A stretch of 8,001 nucleotides of DNA from Pirellulaceae bacterium (GTDB taxonomy: Bacteria > Planctomycetota > Planctomycetia > Pirellulales > Pirellulaceae): contig JASLRF010000381.1 in NCBI GenBank assembly GCA_030744095.1, positions 1-8,001 on the forward strand, written 5' to 3'. Position numbers and translations under genes: made by a program. Below, in pieces: positions 1 through 6,887 of the stretch. Each line of letters begins with the position of its first letter. Positions within the stretch are counted from its first letter, which is position 1. The notes under the pieces were generated by a model that saw only the letters and a program-made list of their open reading frames with translations, ran no database searches and had not been told where the DNA came from.

Positions 1-104
1 GGAAACGTCAGCTGCTTCGGTTTTTGGCGCATCACCAAGTGCAACACGATGGGAATGGCCGTGAAGAGTCCGCCAATCAGTAAGGACAAGTTGACGAAAG
101 CCAT
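1..104 (-). CDS. BatA-type membrane protein, N-terminal fragment (runs off left edge)
   Basis: Only the first 34 codons are in the window. The reading starts MAFVNLSLLIGGLFTAIPIV and continues with LHLVMRQKPKQLTF. This is the classic start of the BatA/aerotolerance N-terminal domain: a short Phe/Asn-containing lead, one hydrophobic membrane helix (about residues 6-25), an 'IPI-LHL' motif, then a basic 'R-x-x-P-K' stretch at the cytoplasmic edge. In this family the helix is normally followed by a soluble region, often von Willebrand A-like, and a second membrane helix; none of that can be seen here. The ATG at 104 lies 7 bases after the DUF58 stop, and a GAGGTG ribosome site (116-121, 11 bases upstream) lies inside the end of the DUF58 gene. 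It is therefore co-transcribed and probably translationally linked. The family call is confident from this short motif; the full domain make-up is unknown. Confidence 0.8.
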   Translation of the reverse strand, partial: MAFVNLSLLIGGLFTAIPIVLHLVMRQKPKQLTF

Positions 105-111
105 GGTGCGT

Positions 112-1008
112 TCAACACCTCGCGCGGCGGCTGAGCAAGTATTCGAGCAACGCCTTGTCGAACTGCATACTCGTATCCAACGGCACATAGTCGATACCGA
201 TTTGAAAACAGTTCCGCTTAAAATCCTGCCGAAAGTCGTTGATCTCCTGCAGATAGTCCTGACGGAAATTGGTGGCGTCGACCTCCACGCGATCGTTGGT
301 CTCCGGATCTTCGAACTCAATCAACCCATCGAACGGGAAATTCACTTCCGCTTCATCCAGGATATGGAACAGAATGACATCGTGACCACCGTGACGCAGC
401 TGTCGCAACGATTGTAAGATCTCCGTGGGATCGCCCAGCAAGTCCGAGAACAGCATGATCAGACTACGGTGCCGCAGCATCGCCGCGATTTGTGTCAGAC
501 ACTTGGCAATCTCCGTCTGACCCGTCGGTTTGAGATTCGCCAGATGGGAAAGCACGTTACCCAACTGCGTACGTTTGGATTTGGGTGCCAGGCAATCGCG
601 GACTCGATCATCAAACGTGATCAGACCCACGGGATCTTGTTGGTGCACCATCAGGTAGCACAATGCCGCGGCCAGGCAAATGGCATAGTCGAACTTTGTC
701 AGTTCCTGGCGGTGCGTGTATCCCATGGACTGGCTGAGGTCCATCACCAAGTAGCCAGTGATATTGGTTTCCGCCTCGAACTTCTTGATGTAGTATTTGT
801 CAGTCTTCGCGTAGACCAGCCAATCGATATCCTTGGGGTCGTCGCCGTGGCTGTAACGACGATGTTCACTGAACTCGACAGAAAACCCATGAAACGGGCT
901 CGCGTGCAACCCTTGCAGGAAACCCTTCACCACGAACTGGGCGCGCAGGTCGAGCCGTTTGATCTGATTGATCACCTCCGGCTTCAGATATTTCTCGACC
1001 GTTGCCAT
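112..1008 (-). CDS. DUF58 family protein with vWA-type metal-binding motif
   Basis: The 298-residue protein has the DUF58 signature RRYSHGDDPKDIDW at residues 50-63, followed by an Arg/Lys-rich segment and the strand VMDLSQSMGY. There D90-x-S92-x-S94 is the MIDAS metal-site motif of von Willebrand A domains. Further likely metal-site elements are the Thr residues in PTGQTEI (161-167) and Asp189 in LFSDLLGD. No membrane helix or signal peptide is seen, so it should be cytoplasmic. Length is normal for the short DUF58 class. DUF58 proteins are usually encoded next to MoxR ATPases and are thought to be their partners or substrates; the biochemical activity is not settled. The gene follows the MoxR stop by 8 bases. 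A GAGGTA site (1022-1027) in the last MoxR codons is 13 bases from the ATG, which is long, so translational coupling is likely. A long open frame on the opposite strand is treated as a shadow. Confidence 0.93.
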   Translation of the reverse strand: MATVEKYLKPEVINQIKRLDLRAQFVVKGFLQGLHASPFHGFSVEFSEHRRYSHGDDPKDIDWLVYAKTDKYYIKKFEAETNITGYLVMDLSQSMGYTHRQELTKFDYAICLAAALCYLMVHQQDPVGLITFDDRVRDCLAPKSKRTQLGNVLSHLANLKPTGQTEIAKCLTQIAAMLRHRSLIMLFSDLLGDPTEILQSLRQLRHGGHDVILFHILDEAEVNFPFDGLIEFEDPETNDRVEVDATNFRQDYLQEINDFRQDFKRNCFQIGIDYVPLDTSMQFDKALLEYLLSRRARC

Positions 1009-1016
1009 GGTGAGTT

Positions 1017-2072
1017 CTACGTACCTCGCGGAGGCGGAGGTGGAGGCGTTGGATTGTTGGCGAACTTTGGAATCTCGGGTTCGGGCGTCTGTTTCAGAAG
1101 TTTCAGCACGACATCCTCGGCTGTCATCCCTTCAGCTTGGGCCTGGAAGTTGGTACTGAGCCGATGGCGCAACACGGGCACAGCGATCTTCTTGATGTCA
1201 TCAACGGCCACCGAAAAACGCCCATCCATCGCAGCGATGGCTTTGCCGCCATTGATCAAGAACTGTCCAGCTCGGGGTCCAGCTCCCCAGTCGACCAATT
1301 CCTTGACGAAATCGGGCGCAGTCGGGTCTGCCGGCCGCGTCGCGCGTACCAGTCGCGAGACATACTTCACGATGAACTCGCTGACCGCAACTGAACTGAC
1401 CAGTTTTTGCACGTTTACGATTGCTCGACCAGAGAGCACTTTGCTGACTTCGACTTTTTCATTCCGCGTGGTGGTCGACAGAATTCGTTCCTCTTCATCA
1501 GCCGTTGGGTAGCCGACTTTGATATTGAACATAAAGCGATCCAACTGCGCTTCTGGCAGCGGATAGGTCCCCTCCTGTTCGATCGGATTCTGCGTTGCGA
1601 TGGTGAAGAACGGATCAGGCAGTGTGTACGTTTCCCGTCCGACCGTTACTTCGCCCTCTTGCATGGCCTGCAGCAAAGCCGCCTGTGTTTTGGGAGGAGT
1701 TCGATTAATCTCATCCGCCAGCACAATACTCGAGAAAATCGGCCCTTCGACAAAGCGAAAGTTGCGCCGGCCATCGGCGTCTTCCTCCAACACATTGGTC
1801 CCAGTAATATCCGACGGCATCAGGTCCGGAGTGAACTGTATGCGTTTGAATCCAACGTCCAGAATCTTCGCCAACGTACTGACCATCAGCGTCTTAGCCA
1901 AACCGGGAACACCTTCCAAAAGGCAGTGTCCTCGCGTAAAAATGGCCGCAAACAGCTGTTCGATGACTTCATCCTGGCCGACGATGATCTTCTGCAGCTC
2001 CTGCTTCATCACCATGCGATGATGGCTGAACTCCTGCAAGACTTCGCCAAGGCTCCGTTGTTTTGTGGTCAT
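1017..2072 (-). CDS. MoxR family AAA+ ATPase
   Basis: This is a 351-residue AAA+ ATPase of the MoxR/RavA class, in the usual 310-350 size range. Visible motifs are Walker A GVPGLAKT (54-61), Walker B IVLADE (116-121) followed by INR, sensor-1 region ATQNP (159-163), the EAQLDRF box (174-180) with its probable arginine finger Arg179, and sensor-2 GAGPRAGQ (263-270, Arg267). All catalytic residues look intact. The C-terminal lid (about 220-325) is complete. It is followed by a short tail ending in six consecutive prolines (343-348), encoded by a CCN-rich repeat near 1024-1046. MoxR ATPases act as chaperone-like remodelers that activate or assemble vWA-domain proteins, here presumably the adjacent DUF58 and BatA products. 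It is first in the operon and divergent from the DUF4159 gene. The ATG at 2072 has no good Shine-Dalgarno; the nearest purine run (AAAGG) is about 14 bases away. Confidence 0.96.
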   Translation of the reverse strand: MTTKQRSLGEVLQEFSHHRMVMKQELQKIIVGQDEVIEQLFAAIFTRGHCLLEGVPGLAKTLMVSTLAKILDVGFKRIQFTPDLMPSDITGTNVLEEDADGRRNFRFVEGPIFSSIVLADEINRTPPKTQAALLQAMQEGEVTVGRETYTLPDPFFTIATQNPIEQEGTYPLPEAQLDRFMFNIKVGYPTADEEERILSTTTRNEKVEVSKVLSGRAIVNVQKLVSSVAVSEFIVKYVSRLVRATRPADPTAPDFVKELVDWGAGPRAGQFLINGGKAIAAMDGRFSVAVDDIKKIAVPVLRHRLSTNFQAQAEGMTAEDVVLKLLKQTPEPEIPKFANNPTPPPPPPRGT

Positions 2073-2085
2073 ATTGTAGATTGTA
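2073..2085 (-). promoter_or_regulatory. Possible -10 boxes just upstream of MoxR operon
   Basis: On the minus strand the 13 bases before the MoxR ATG contain TACAAT twice (2080-2085 and 2073-2078), each matching the sigma-70 -10 consensus at 5 of 6 positions. No matching -35 box is seen at the normal distance. If the outer box is used, the transcript would start almost at the ATG, giving a leaderless or near-leaderless message, which fits the lack of a nearby ribosome site. The boxes could also be chance AT-rich sequence. Confidence 0.25.
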
Positions 2086-2170
2086 TGCCTTTCGCCGCCC
2101 TCGAGTGGCGAGAAGTTCGCGCGATCGGGGTGAACCGGGGATGATCGCCGGTTCGATCCCGCCGAATTGA

Positions 2171-2199
2171 TTGCCGCCGTAACTTTTGAATCCTAAGAT
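2171..2199 (+). promoter_or_regulatory. Candidate promoter of the toroid-DUF4159 gene
   Basis: TTGCCG (2171-2176) and TAAGAT (2194-2199) are separated by exactly 17 bases; each matches the sigma-70 consensus at 4 of 6 positions. Transcription would begin near 2206, about 37 bases before the chosen ATG at 2243. An in-frame ATG at 2186 would lie inside this promoter, which is one reason for rejecting it as the start. Prediction by eye only. Confidence 0.35.
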
Positions 2200-2227
2200 A
2201 TTTAAGATGACCGTTGGGCCGTCTACG

Positions 2228-2233
2228 AGAGGA
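2228..2233 (+). promoter_or_regulatory. Ribosome binding site that decides the start at 2243
   Basis: AGAGGA lies 9 bases before the ATG at 2243, a normal spacing. The alternative in-frame ATG at 2186 has no comparable site and would put 19 residues in front of a textbook signal peptide. Confidence 0.6.
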
Positions 2234-2242
2234 ACTCGCGGC

Positions 2243-4573
2243 ATGTCGACAAAAAAAGGCTACACGCTGATTGTGCTGGTGCTACTTGCGCTAGTTGCGA
2301 CGCCTGTACGGGGGGACATCTCCGCCGACCAAGTTCGTAAGTCCATCCGTGGTGGCGTCGGCTACTTGAAGAAGTACCAAAAAGTCAACGGAAGCTGGAC
2401 GGACCACCCAGGCTATCCGGGCGGGTTAACGGCACTCTGCTCGTTGGCCATGATCAACGCGGGAGTTCCAGTTTCGGATCCCTCCATTCAGCGAGCACTG
2501 AAGTTCGTGCGTTCACTCGGAAAACCGAGAATGGTCTACAGTACGTCTTTGATCACCATGTTCTTGTGCGCCGCCGAACCGGACGAGGACGCCTCGCTGA
2601 TCCGCGTGAACGTGAATTGGTTGGAGAGAATCCAGTTCAAGACGGGTCTTCATGAGGGGTCGTGGGCCTACTCGGAACGCAAGGTCTCGGGCGACAATTC
2701 CAATTCACAATTTGCTTTGTTGGCGCTTCATGAAGCCGAACGCGCCGGCGTGAAGGTCAAGGAATCAACGTGGCAATCTGCACGGGACTACTGGTTGAGG
2801 ATGCAAAAGGAAGATGGGTCGTGGGGATATGTCAAAGGCGAGCCATCCACCGGCAGCATGACTTGTGCCGGAATTGCCTCGCTATTGATCACTTCAGGAA
2901 GAGTCCATCAGGGCGACGCCAAAGTGCAAGGTGGAACAGTCCATTGTTGCGGCACGCAATCTGACGATGAACCGCTTCGCCGAGCTCTCGACTGGCTGGG
3001 CGCAAAGTTCTCCGTCGAGCGTAATCCAAACCCCTACTCCGGCCTGCGGGCCAATCTCGACACAACACACCTGTACTACTATCTGTACGGTGTCGAACGC
3101 GTGGGGCGTCTGTCGGGAAATCGCTTCATCGGTCGCCATGATTGGTTCCGTGAAGGTGCCGCGTTCCTGGTCGACGGCCAAGACTCATTGTCCGGATTCT
3201 GGCGGGGTGATTATCACGCGGAGCAGAACGCACTGGTCGCCACGTCCTTCGCATTGCTCTTTCTGGCCAAAGGCCGTCGGCCCATCCTCATCACCCAGCT
3301 CAAGCACGGTCGTGGTGGTGGTTGGAATCCGCATCGGAGTTCGATAAAGAACCTCACACGGCGGATGGAGCAGCGTTGGCGACGCGATCTGACCTGGCAG
3401 ACGATTGACGCACGCGCCGCAACGATTGATGACTTGCTGGAAACGCCTGTCCTGTTTATTTCCGGCCGAGACTCTCTGGAATTGTCGAGCGACCAAAAGA
3501 ACAATCTACGCGAATACATTAACCAGGGCGGATTTATTTTTGCCGAAGCATGTTGCGGCGGCGATGGATTTGATCGTTCGTTCAAGGCGCTCATGAAAGA
3601 GCTGTTCAAAGACTCCAGCCTGCAGTTGTTGCCGCCTGAGCATCCCGTATGGTACGCCGAAGAGAAAGTCGATCCTGACTATCTGCGGCCATTGTACGGC
3701 GTCGACGCCTGCTGTCGCACCAGCATTATCTACTGCCCACAGGACCTTTCGTGTTTCTGGGAACTGAACCGCCCGGGGCGAGATTCTTCCTATCCAGCCA
3801 ACGTGCAGGCGGAAATCGAGGCCTGCGTTCGGATCGGCGAAAACGTGGTGACCTATGCCACCAATCGTGAACTCAAGAACAAGCTGGACCGACCCCAATT
3901 CACGCTCAACCGCAACGCGCCCGATCAGCCCGAACGCGGCGTTTTGTATATCCCCAAGCTGATGTACGCGGGGGGTGGCGACGAAGCACCCAATGCGCTG
4001 CCGAATCTCTTGAACGTGTTTCGCGAAAAAGCTCAGATGCGCGTGGGCGTCGAGAACCGCAAGGTGCTGGCCACAGATCCTTCGTTATTTACCTACCCGC
4101 TGCTGTTTATGCATGGACGGCGCGCGTTTCGCTTGACTGCAGCCGAACGCAGCGCCCTGGCGTTGTTCATCGAACGCGGTGGGGTGATTGTGGCGGATTC
4201 GATCTGTGCTAGCCCCGAATTCAGCACGGCGTTTCGTCGAGAGTTCTCGGCGATCTTTCCAACGCAAGAGCTGGCCCGCATTCCAACGGGACACCCATTA
4301 TTCACACGGGACTTTGGTGGTTACGATCTGAACCAGGTGACATTGCGTGACCCGCAAATGCGTGCCGGCGACGATCCGTTGACGGCACACCTGAAGAAGG
4401 TCTCACCGCTCTTGGAAGGTCTGCAAATCGATGACCGCATTTCCGTTGTCTTTTCGCCCTACGACATCAGTTGCGCGCTGGAAAATGGGTCGTCGCTACA
4501 GTGCAAAGGGTACGTAAAAGGCGACGCCGCGCGACTAGCAATCAACATCATTCTCTTTGCATTGCAGCAGTGA
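2243..4573 (+). CDS. Exported toroid-repeat protein with two DUF4159 domains
   Basis: The protein has about 776 residues from the chosen ATG (residue numbers use this start). Residues 1-24 are a signal peptide: KK, then a Leu/Val core, with likely cleavage after VRG. Residues about 28-345 form a prenyltransferase/squalene-oxidase-like alpha/alpha-toroid. It shows repeated Gln-x-x-x-Gly-Ser-Trp-like turns (QKVNGSW at 46-52, HEGSW near 137-141, QKEDGSW at 188-194, a looser copy ending at W320) and the segment YYYLYGVERVGRL common in planctomycete members. No convincing cyclase DxDD acid motif is present, so a binding or scaffold role is likelier than terpene cyclisation. Residues about 348-553 and 566-776 are two DUF4159 modules, a family with a glutamine-amidotransferase-like fold. 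The first has EACCGGDGFDRSF (435-447) and the later Cys504; the second has DSICASPEF (652-660) and SPYDISC ending at Cys744. Function is unknown. It is divergent from MoxR-DUF58-BatA and converges on the hydrolase gene with a 9-base gap. Confidence 0.9.
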   Translation: MSTKKGYTLIVLVLLALVATPVRGDISADQVRKSIRGGVGYLKKYQKVNGSWTDHPGYPGGLTALCSLAMINAGVPVSDPSIQRALKFVRSLGKPRMVYSTSLITMFLCAAEPDEDASLIRVNVNWLERIQFKTGLHEGSWAYSERKVSGDNSNSQFALLALHEAERAGVKVKESTWQSARDYWLRMQKEDGSWGYVKGEPSTGSMTCAGIASLLITSGRVHQGDAKVQGGTVHCCGTQSDDEPLRRALDWLGAKFSVERNPNPYSGLRANLDTTHLYYYLYGVERVGRLSGNRFIGRHDWFREGAAFLVDGQDSLSGFWRGDYHAEQNALVATSFALLFLAKGRRPILITQLKHGRGGGWNPHRSSIKNLTRRMEQRWRRDLTWQTIDARAATIDDLLETPVLFISGRDSLELSSDQKNNLREYINQGGFIFAEACCGGDGFDRSFKALMKELFKDSSLQLLPPEHPVWYAEEKVDPDYLRPLYGVDACCRTSIIYCPQDLSCFWELNRPGRDSSYPANVQAEIEACVRIGENVVTYATNRELKNKLDRPQFTLNRNAPDQPERGVLYIPKLMYAGGGDEAPNALPNLLNVFREKAQMRVGVENRKVLATDPSLFTYPLLFMHGRRAFRLTAAERSALALFIERGGVIVADSICASPEFSTAFRREFSAIFPTQELARIPTGHPLFTRDFGGYDLNQVTLRDPQMRAGDDPLTAHLKKVSPLLEGLQIDDRISVVFSPYDISCALENGSSLQCKGYVKGDAARLAINIILFALQQ
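3284..4570 (+). other. Internal protein-level duplication: two DUF4159 modules
   Basis: The two C-terminal modules align by eye. PVLFISGRDSLELSSDQKNN pairs with PLLFMHGRRAFRLTAAERSA. EYINQGGFIFAEACCG pairs with LFIERGGVIVADSICA. LLPPEHPVW pairs with RIPTGHPLF. RTSIIYCPQDLSCFWELN pairs with RISVVFSPYDISCALENG. Module 1 spans roughly 3284-3901 and module 2 roughly 3938-4570. They are too diverged to see as a DNA repeat, so the duplication is old. Boundaries are approximate. Confidence 0.75.
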
Positions 4574-4582
4574 GGTTCGGAT

Positions 4583-6826
4583 CTAATCCAGCAGCCAGTT
4601 CGCGGCGTGCATTGCGTTTTCGTCGCCGTTGCCTTTGACAGAATTCACATTGCCCGGCTTGCCAGCAGCCTGATAGGCAGCACTGACAACCGTGGGTGTC
4701 GCGCCTTGCTCGCCGGCGATCAGTAGCTTGTGTGGCGCGGACAACGCGAGCAACGCTGGAAGATCGCCGTACTTGACCGCACCCGGAATGAAGTTCGCAT
4801 CACGGTACGACCGGAGATTGGCAAATCGGAAACCTTCCGTATCGATGGCAGCGCGGTCCACAGCTTTCCCGGCAATCGCGCGGGCAGCCGCCACGATCGG
4901 ACCCGCGCCGTTGACGCCCACCAGATGGACATGGGCTGGCGCGTGGTCGTCGTTCCGAATCCATGATATCAGCGATAGGACATCATGCACGCGACGGGCG
5001 AAGACCGTGTGATTGTAACCAAATGTGTAGCCGGCGAACTCGCGTGGATTCTTGACGACTGGCATCGCGTCGAATGTCTGCTCAGCGGCGAGAAACTCGC
5101 CTTGATAAAGTAGATCAGCACTTACAACGGACGCGCCACGGGCCAACAACGCGCGGACGGACGGGTTGGGCCGATCAGCGGAATCGAAAACACCCCGTTT
5201 ACCGCGCCCATCCAGCCAGATCACGACGTGGTTGTTCCAAGGCCTGGCTGTTGGATAGAACGAGATGATTGGAAGTACCTCGCCCTGATTAACATTGCGC
5301 AGGATATCCTTGAAATATAGAAAGCCGCCCAGTTCTTCCTTGGCGATTTTCTCACGTTCGATCGATCCCGCCATCGGCATGGCGCGACCAATCATCGTCT
5401 CGACCGCCCCGCCAACGACTTCGCGGTACTCGGCCAGCGACGGCTCGTCTTCTGGCATCAATGCGGCGATTTGCCGATCGGACTGATCAGCCATCCATTT
5501 TGTCAGGGCCCGTTCGTACTGCGGTCCGCCCTCGGGGCGCGGATGCTTGTCATCCCAGACCGTCGCTTCCGCGGTTGTAAGCAATCTCCAATCGCGTTCC
5601 TTAATCGGCTGGTCCAGGCCGAACTTGAGATGCTTGTTGAACAGATCGTACATCAAATGACGCGTCACATAGTTGTAGTTGTGTGGGAAATGGTTGAGCG
5701 GCTTGCACATGATGTGGTCAGCGACGCCCAGCATGGTGTAGAGCTGCTTGAGTTCAGGAAAGCCCTTAGTCATCATCTCCTTGGTCCAGTCATTCGCCGT
5801 CGTCATGCCTTGAGGCTTGGGCGCAAATAGGGCACACAGTTCGACGTTCCCCGTGCCGATTCGCAATAGACTGCAGTTCTCGCACGTACAACCACCTTGC
5901 ATCGATGTGGAAACCATGCCTTGAGGAAAGGCCGCCACGGGACGTGGATCGACAGCACACAACAGAATCGTCTGTGTGCCGCCGCCGCTCCCACCGGTAA
6001 CCGCAATCCGCCGCGGATCGACATCCGGCAGGCCACTGAGAAAGTCTAAAGCGCGAATCGAGTTCCACGATTGCAGACCCATGATGCTCTGCAAACGCAG
6101 TTCGGCCTGCGTGCTGAATAAGCCCCAACTCTCGCGACTCTCAAACTCCGGTCGCTGTTTGGCGAATCGATGAGCCAACTCGTAGGAGAGCTGCACACTG
6201 TCCGCGTATCCGATCATGTCGTAGATAAAGGCCACACAGCCCATCCGTGCGAGTTGAACGCAGCGCGAAAGTTTGGGAAATCGATTGCCTTGCTCAAACT
6301 TCTCGGCGCCAGATTCGATCAACCCTTTCATCTTTGCGGCGCCATAATCTTGCAAACGGCCGCCGTGGCCGTGGGGGCAAAGGACTGCAGGGCGGCTAGC
6401 GTTACCATCGCCTTTTCCAGCTGGTCGAAATAACAGCCCGGTAACGAAGTGATTCGGCACGCTTTCGAAGTAGACTTTTTCGATCGTAAAACCATCCTGC
6501 TCGATGCGACCGTGAATCACCGAGTTCAGCGGCGTACGCTCCGGCAACGGCCAGGTGCCCGTGGCCACCTGCACACGACGTCGCAATTCGGCCGCTCGCT
6601 TCTCCCAAGCTTCGGGAGAATCGGGCACCGAAAATGGGAAATACCCGTTAAGATCCTTCTGCTCATTCAATCGACGATCTTGTGGAACCTGACCGTCCGG
6701 CAAGACGCGCGAAACATCGCCGCGTGCCGGCGCGGAAAGTCCGAGACTGATCGCGGCGGCCAACACCGTCAACTTGGACAAGGCGAGAATCGAACGATGA
6801 CGAGAGAACAAGGACGTCATTTTCAT
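4583..6826 (-). CDS. Exported alpha/beta hydrolase (acetylxylan esterase/dienelactone hydrolase-like), second domain degenerate
   Basis: The 747-residue protein has a signal peptide (1-36; RHR, Leu/Ala core, likely cleavage after ARG). Domain 1 (about 95-405) is an alpha/beta hydrolase: oxyanion-type loop PHGHGG (151-156), nucleophile elbow GGSGG with Ser280, probable acid Asp346 in ANDW, and His382 in FPHNYN. It also carries a Cys cluster CTCENC (313-318). Planctomycete relatives are usually annotated as acetylxylan esterase or prolyl-oligopeptidase-like hydrolase; the substrate is not shown, but an extracellular or periplasmic ester, perhaps on a carbohydrate, is plausible. Domain 2 (about 515-747) has hydrolase-like strands VVIWLDGRGKRG and HVHLVGVNGAG, but the elbow position is Asn639 instead of Ser, so it is probably inactive or structural. 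The ATG at 6826 is favoured because AGAGGT (6833-6838) lies 6 bases upstream; a second ATG two codons in is less well placed. The gene converges on the DUF4159 gene and is divergent from the YceH gene. Confidence 0.9.
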   Translation of the reverse strand: MKMTSLFSRHRSILALSKLTVLAAAISLGLSAPARGDVSRVLPDGQVPQDRRLNEQKDLNGYFPFSVPDSPEAWEKRAAELRRRVQVATGTWPLPERTPLNSVIHGRIEQDGFTIEKVYFESVPNHFVTGLLFRPAGKGDGNASRPAVLCPHGHGGRLQDYGAAKMKGLIESGAEKFEQGNRFPKLSRCVQLARMGCVAFIYDMIGYADSVQLSYELAHRFAKQRPEFESRESWGLFSTQAELRLQSIMGLQSWNSIRALDFLSGLPDVDPRRIAVTGGSGGGTQTILLCAVDPRPVAAFPQGMVSTSMQGGCTCENCSLLRIGTGNVELCALFAPKPQGMTTANDWTKEMMTKGFPELKQLYTMLGVADHIMCKPLNHFPHNYNYVTRHLMYDLFNKHLKFGLDQPIKERDWRLLTTAEATVWDDKHPRPEGGPQYERALTKWMADQSDRQIAALMPEDEPSLAEYREVVGGAVETMIGRAMPMAGSIEREKIAKEELGGFLYFKDILRNVNQGEVLPIISFYPTARPWNNHVVIWLDGRGKRGVFDSADRPNPSVRALLARGASVVSADLLYQGEFLAAEQTFDAMPVVKNPREFAGYTFGYNHTVFARRVHDVLSLISWIRNDDHAPAHVHLVGVNGAGPIVAAARAIAGKAVDRAAIDTEGFRFANLRSYRDANFIPGAVKYGDLPALLALSAPHKLLIAGEQGATPTVVSAAYQAAGKPGNVNSVKGNGDENAMHAANWLLD

Positions 6827-6832
6827 CGGGTT

Positions 6833-6838
6833 ACCTCT
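6833..6838 (-). promoter_or_regulatory. Ribosome binding site of the hydrolase gene
   Basis: AGAGGT on the minus strand, 6 bases before the ATG at 6826. The spacing supports the first Met (MKMTS) over the Met two codons later. Confidence 0.6.
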
Positions 6839-6887
6839 TTCTCAGACAGGCTACTCGGTGGCGAGTGGGGCCGTGTTGGATGCTTCG

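Noticed and set aside
469..1512. A 347-codon open frame on the plus strand across the DUF58 and MoxR genes
   Set aside because: It lies antisense to two genes with intact family motifs, shows no recognisable domain and is explained by the codon bias of the opposite strand. The same holds for the plus-strand open frame at 1407-2144.
2186..2242. Upstream in-frame ATG extending the toroid-DUF4159 protein by 19 residues
   Set aside because: It has no ribosome site, lies in the candidate promoter, and would bury the signal peptide. The ATG at 2243 has AGAGGA 9 bases upstream and starts a standard signal peptide.
2582..2593. Asp-Glu-Asp-Ala in the toroid protein as a squalene-hopene cyclase DxDD motif
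   Set aside because: It lacks the fourth Asp and the surrounding Thr-Ala context, and it sits in a surface-like acidic loop early in the repeats. Terpene cyclase activity is not supported.
4574..4589. GGAT-CTA-ATCC as a shared terminator between the convergent genes
   Set aside because: The stem is only 4 base pairs and has no T run. The 9-base gap between stops leaves no room for a standard terminator.
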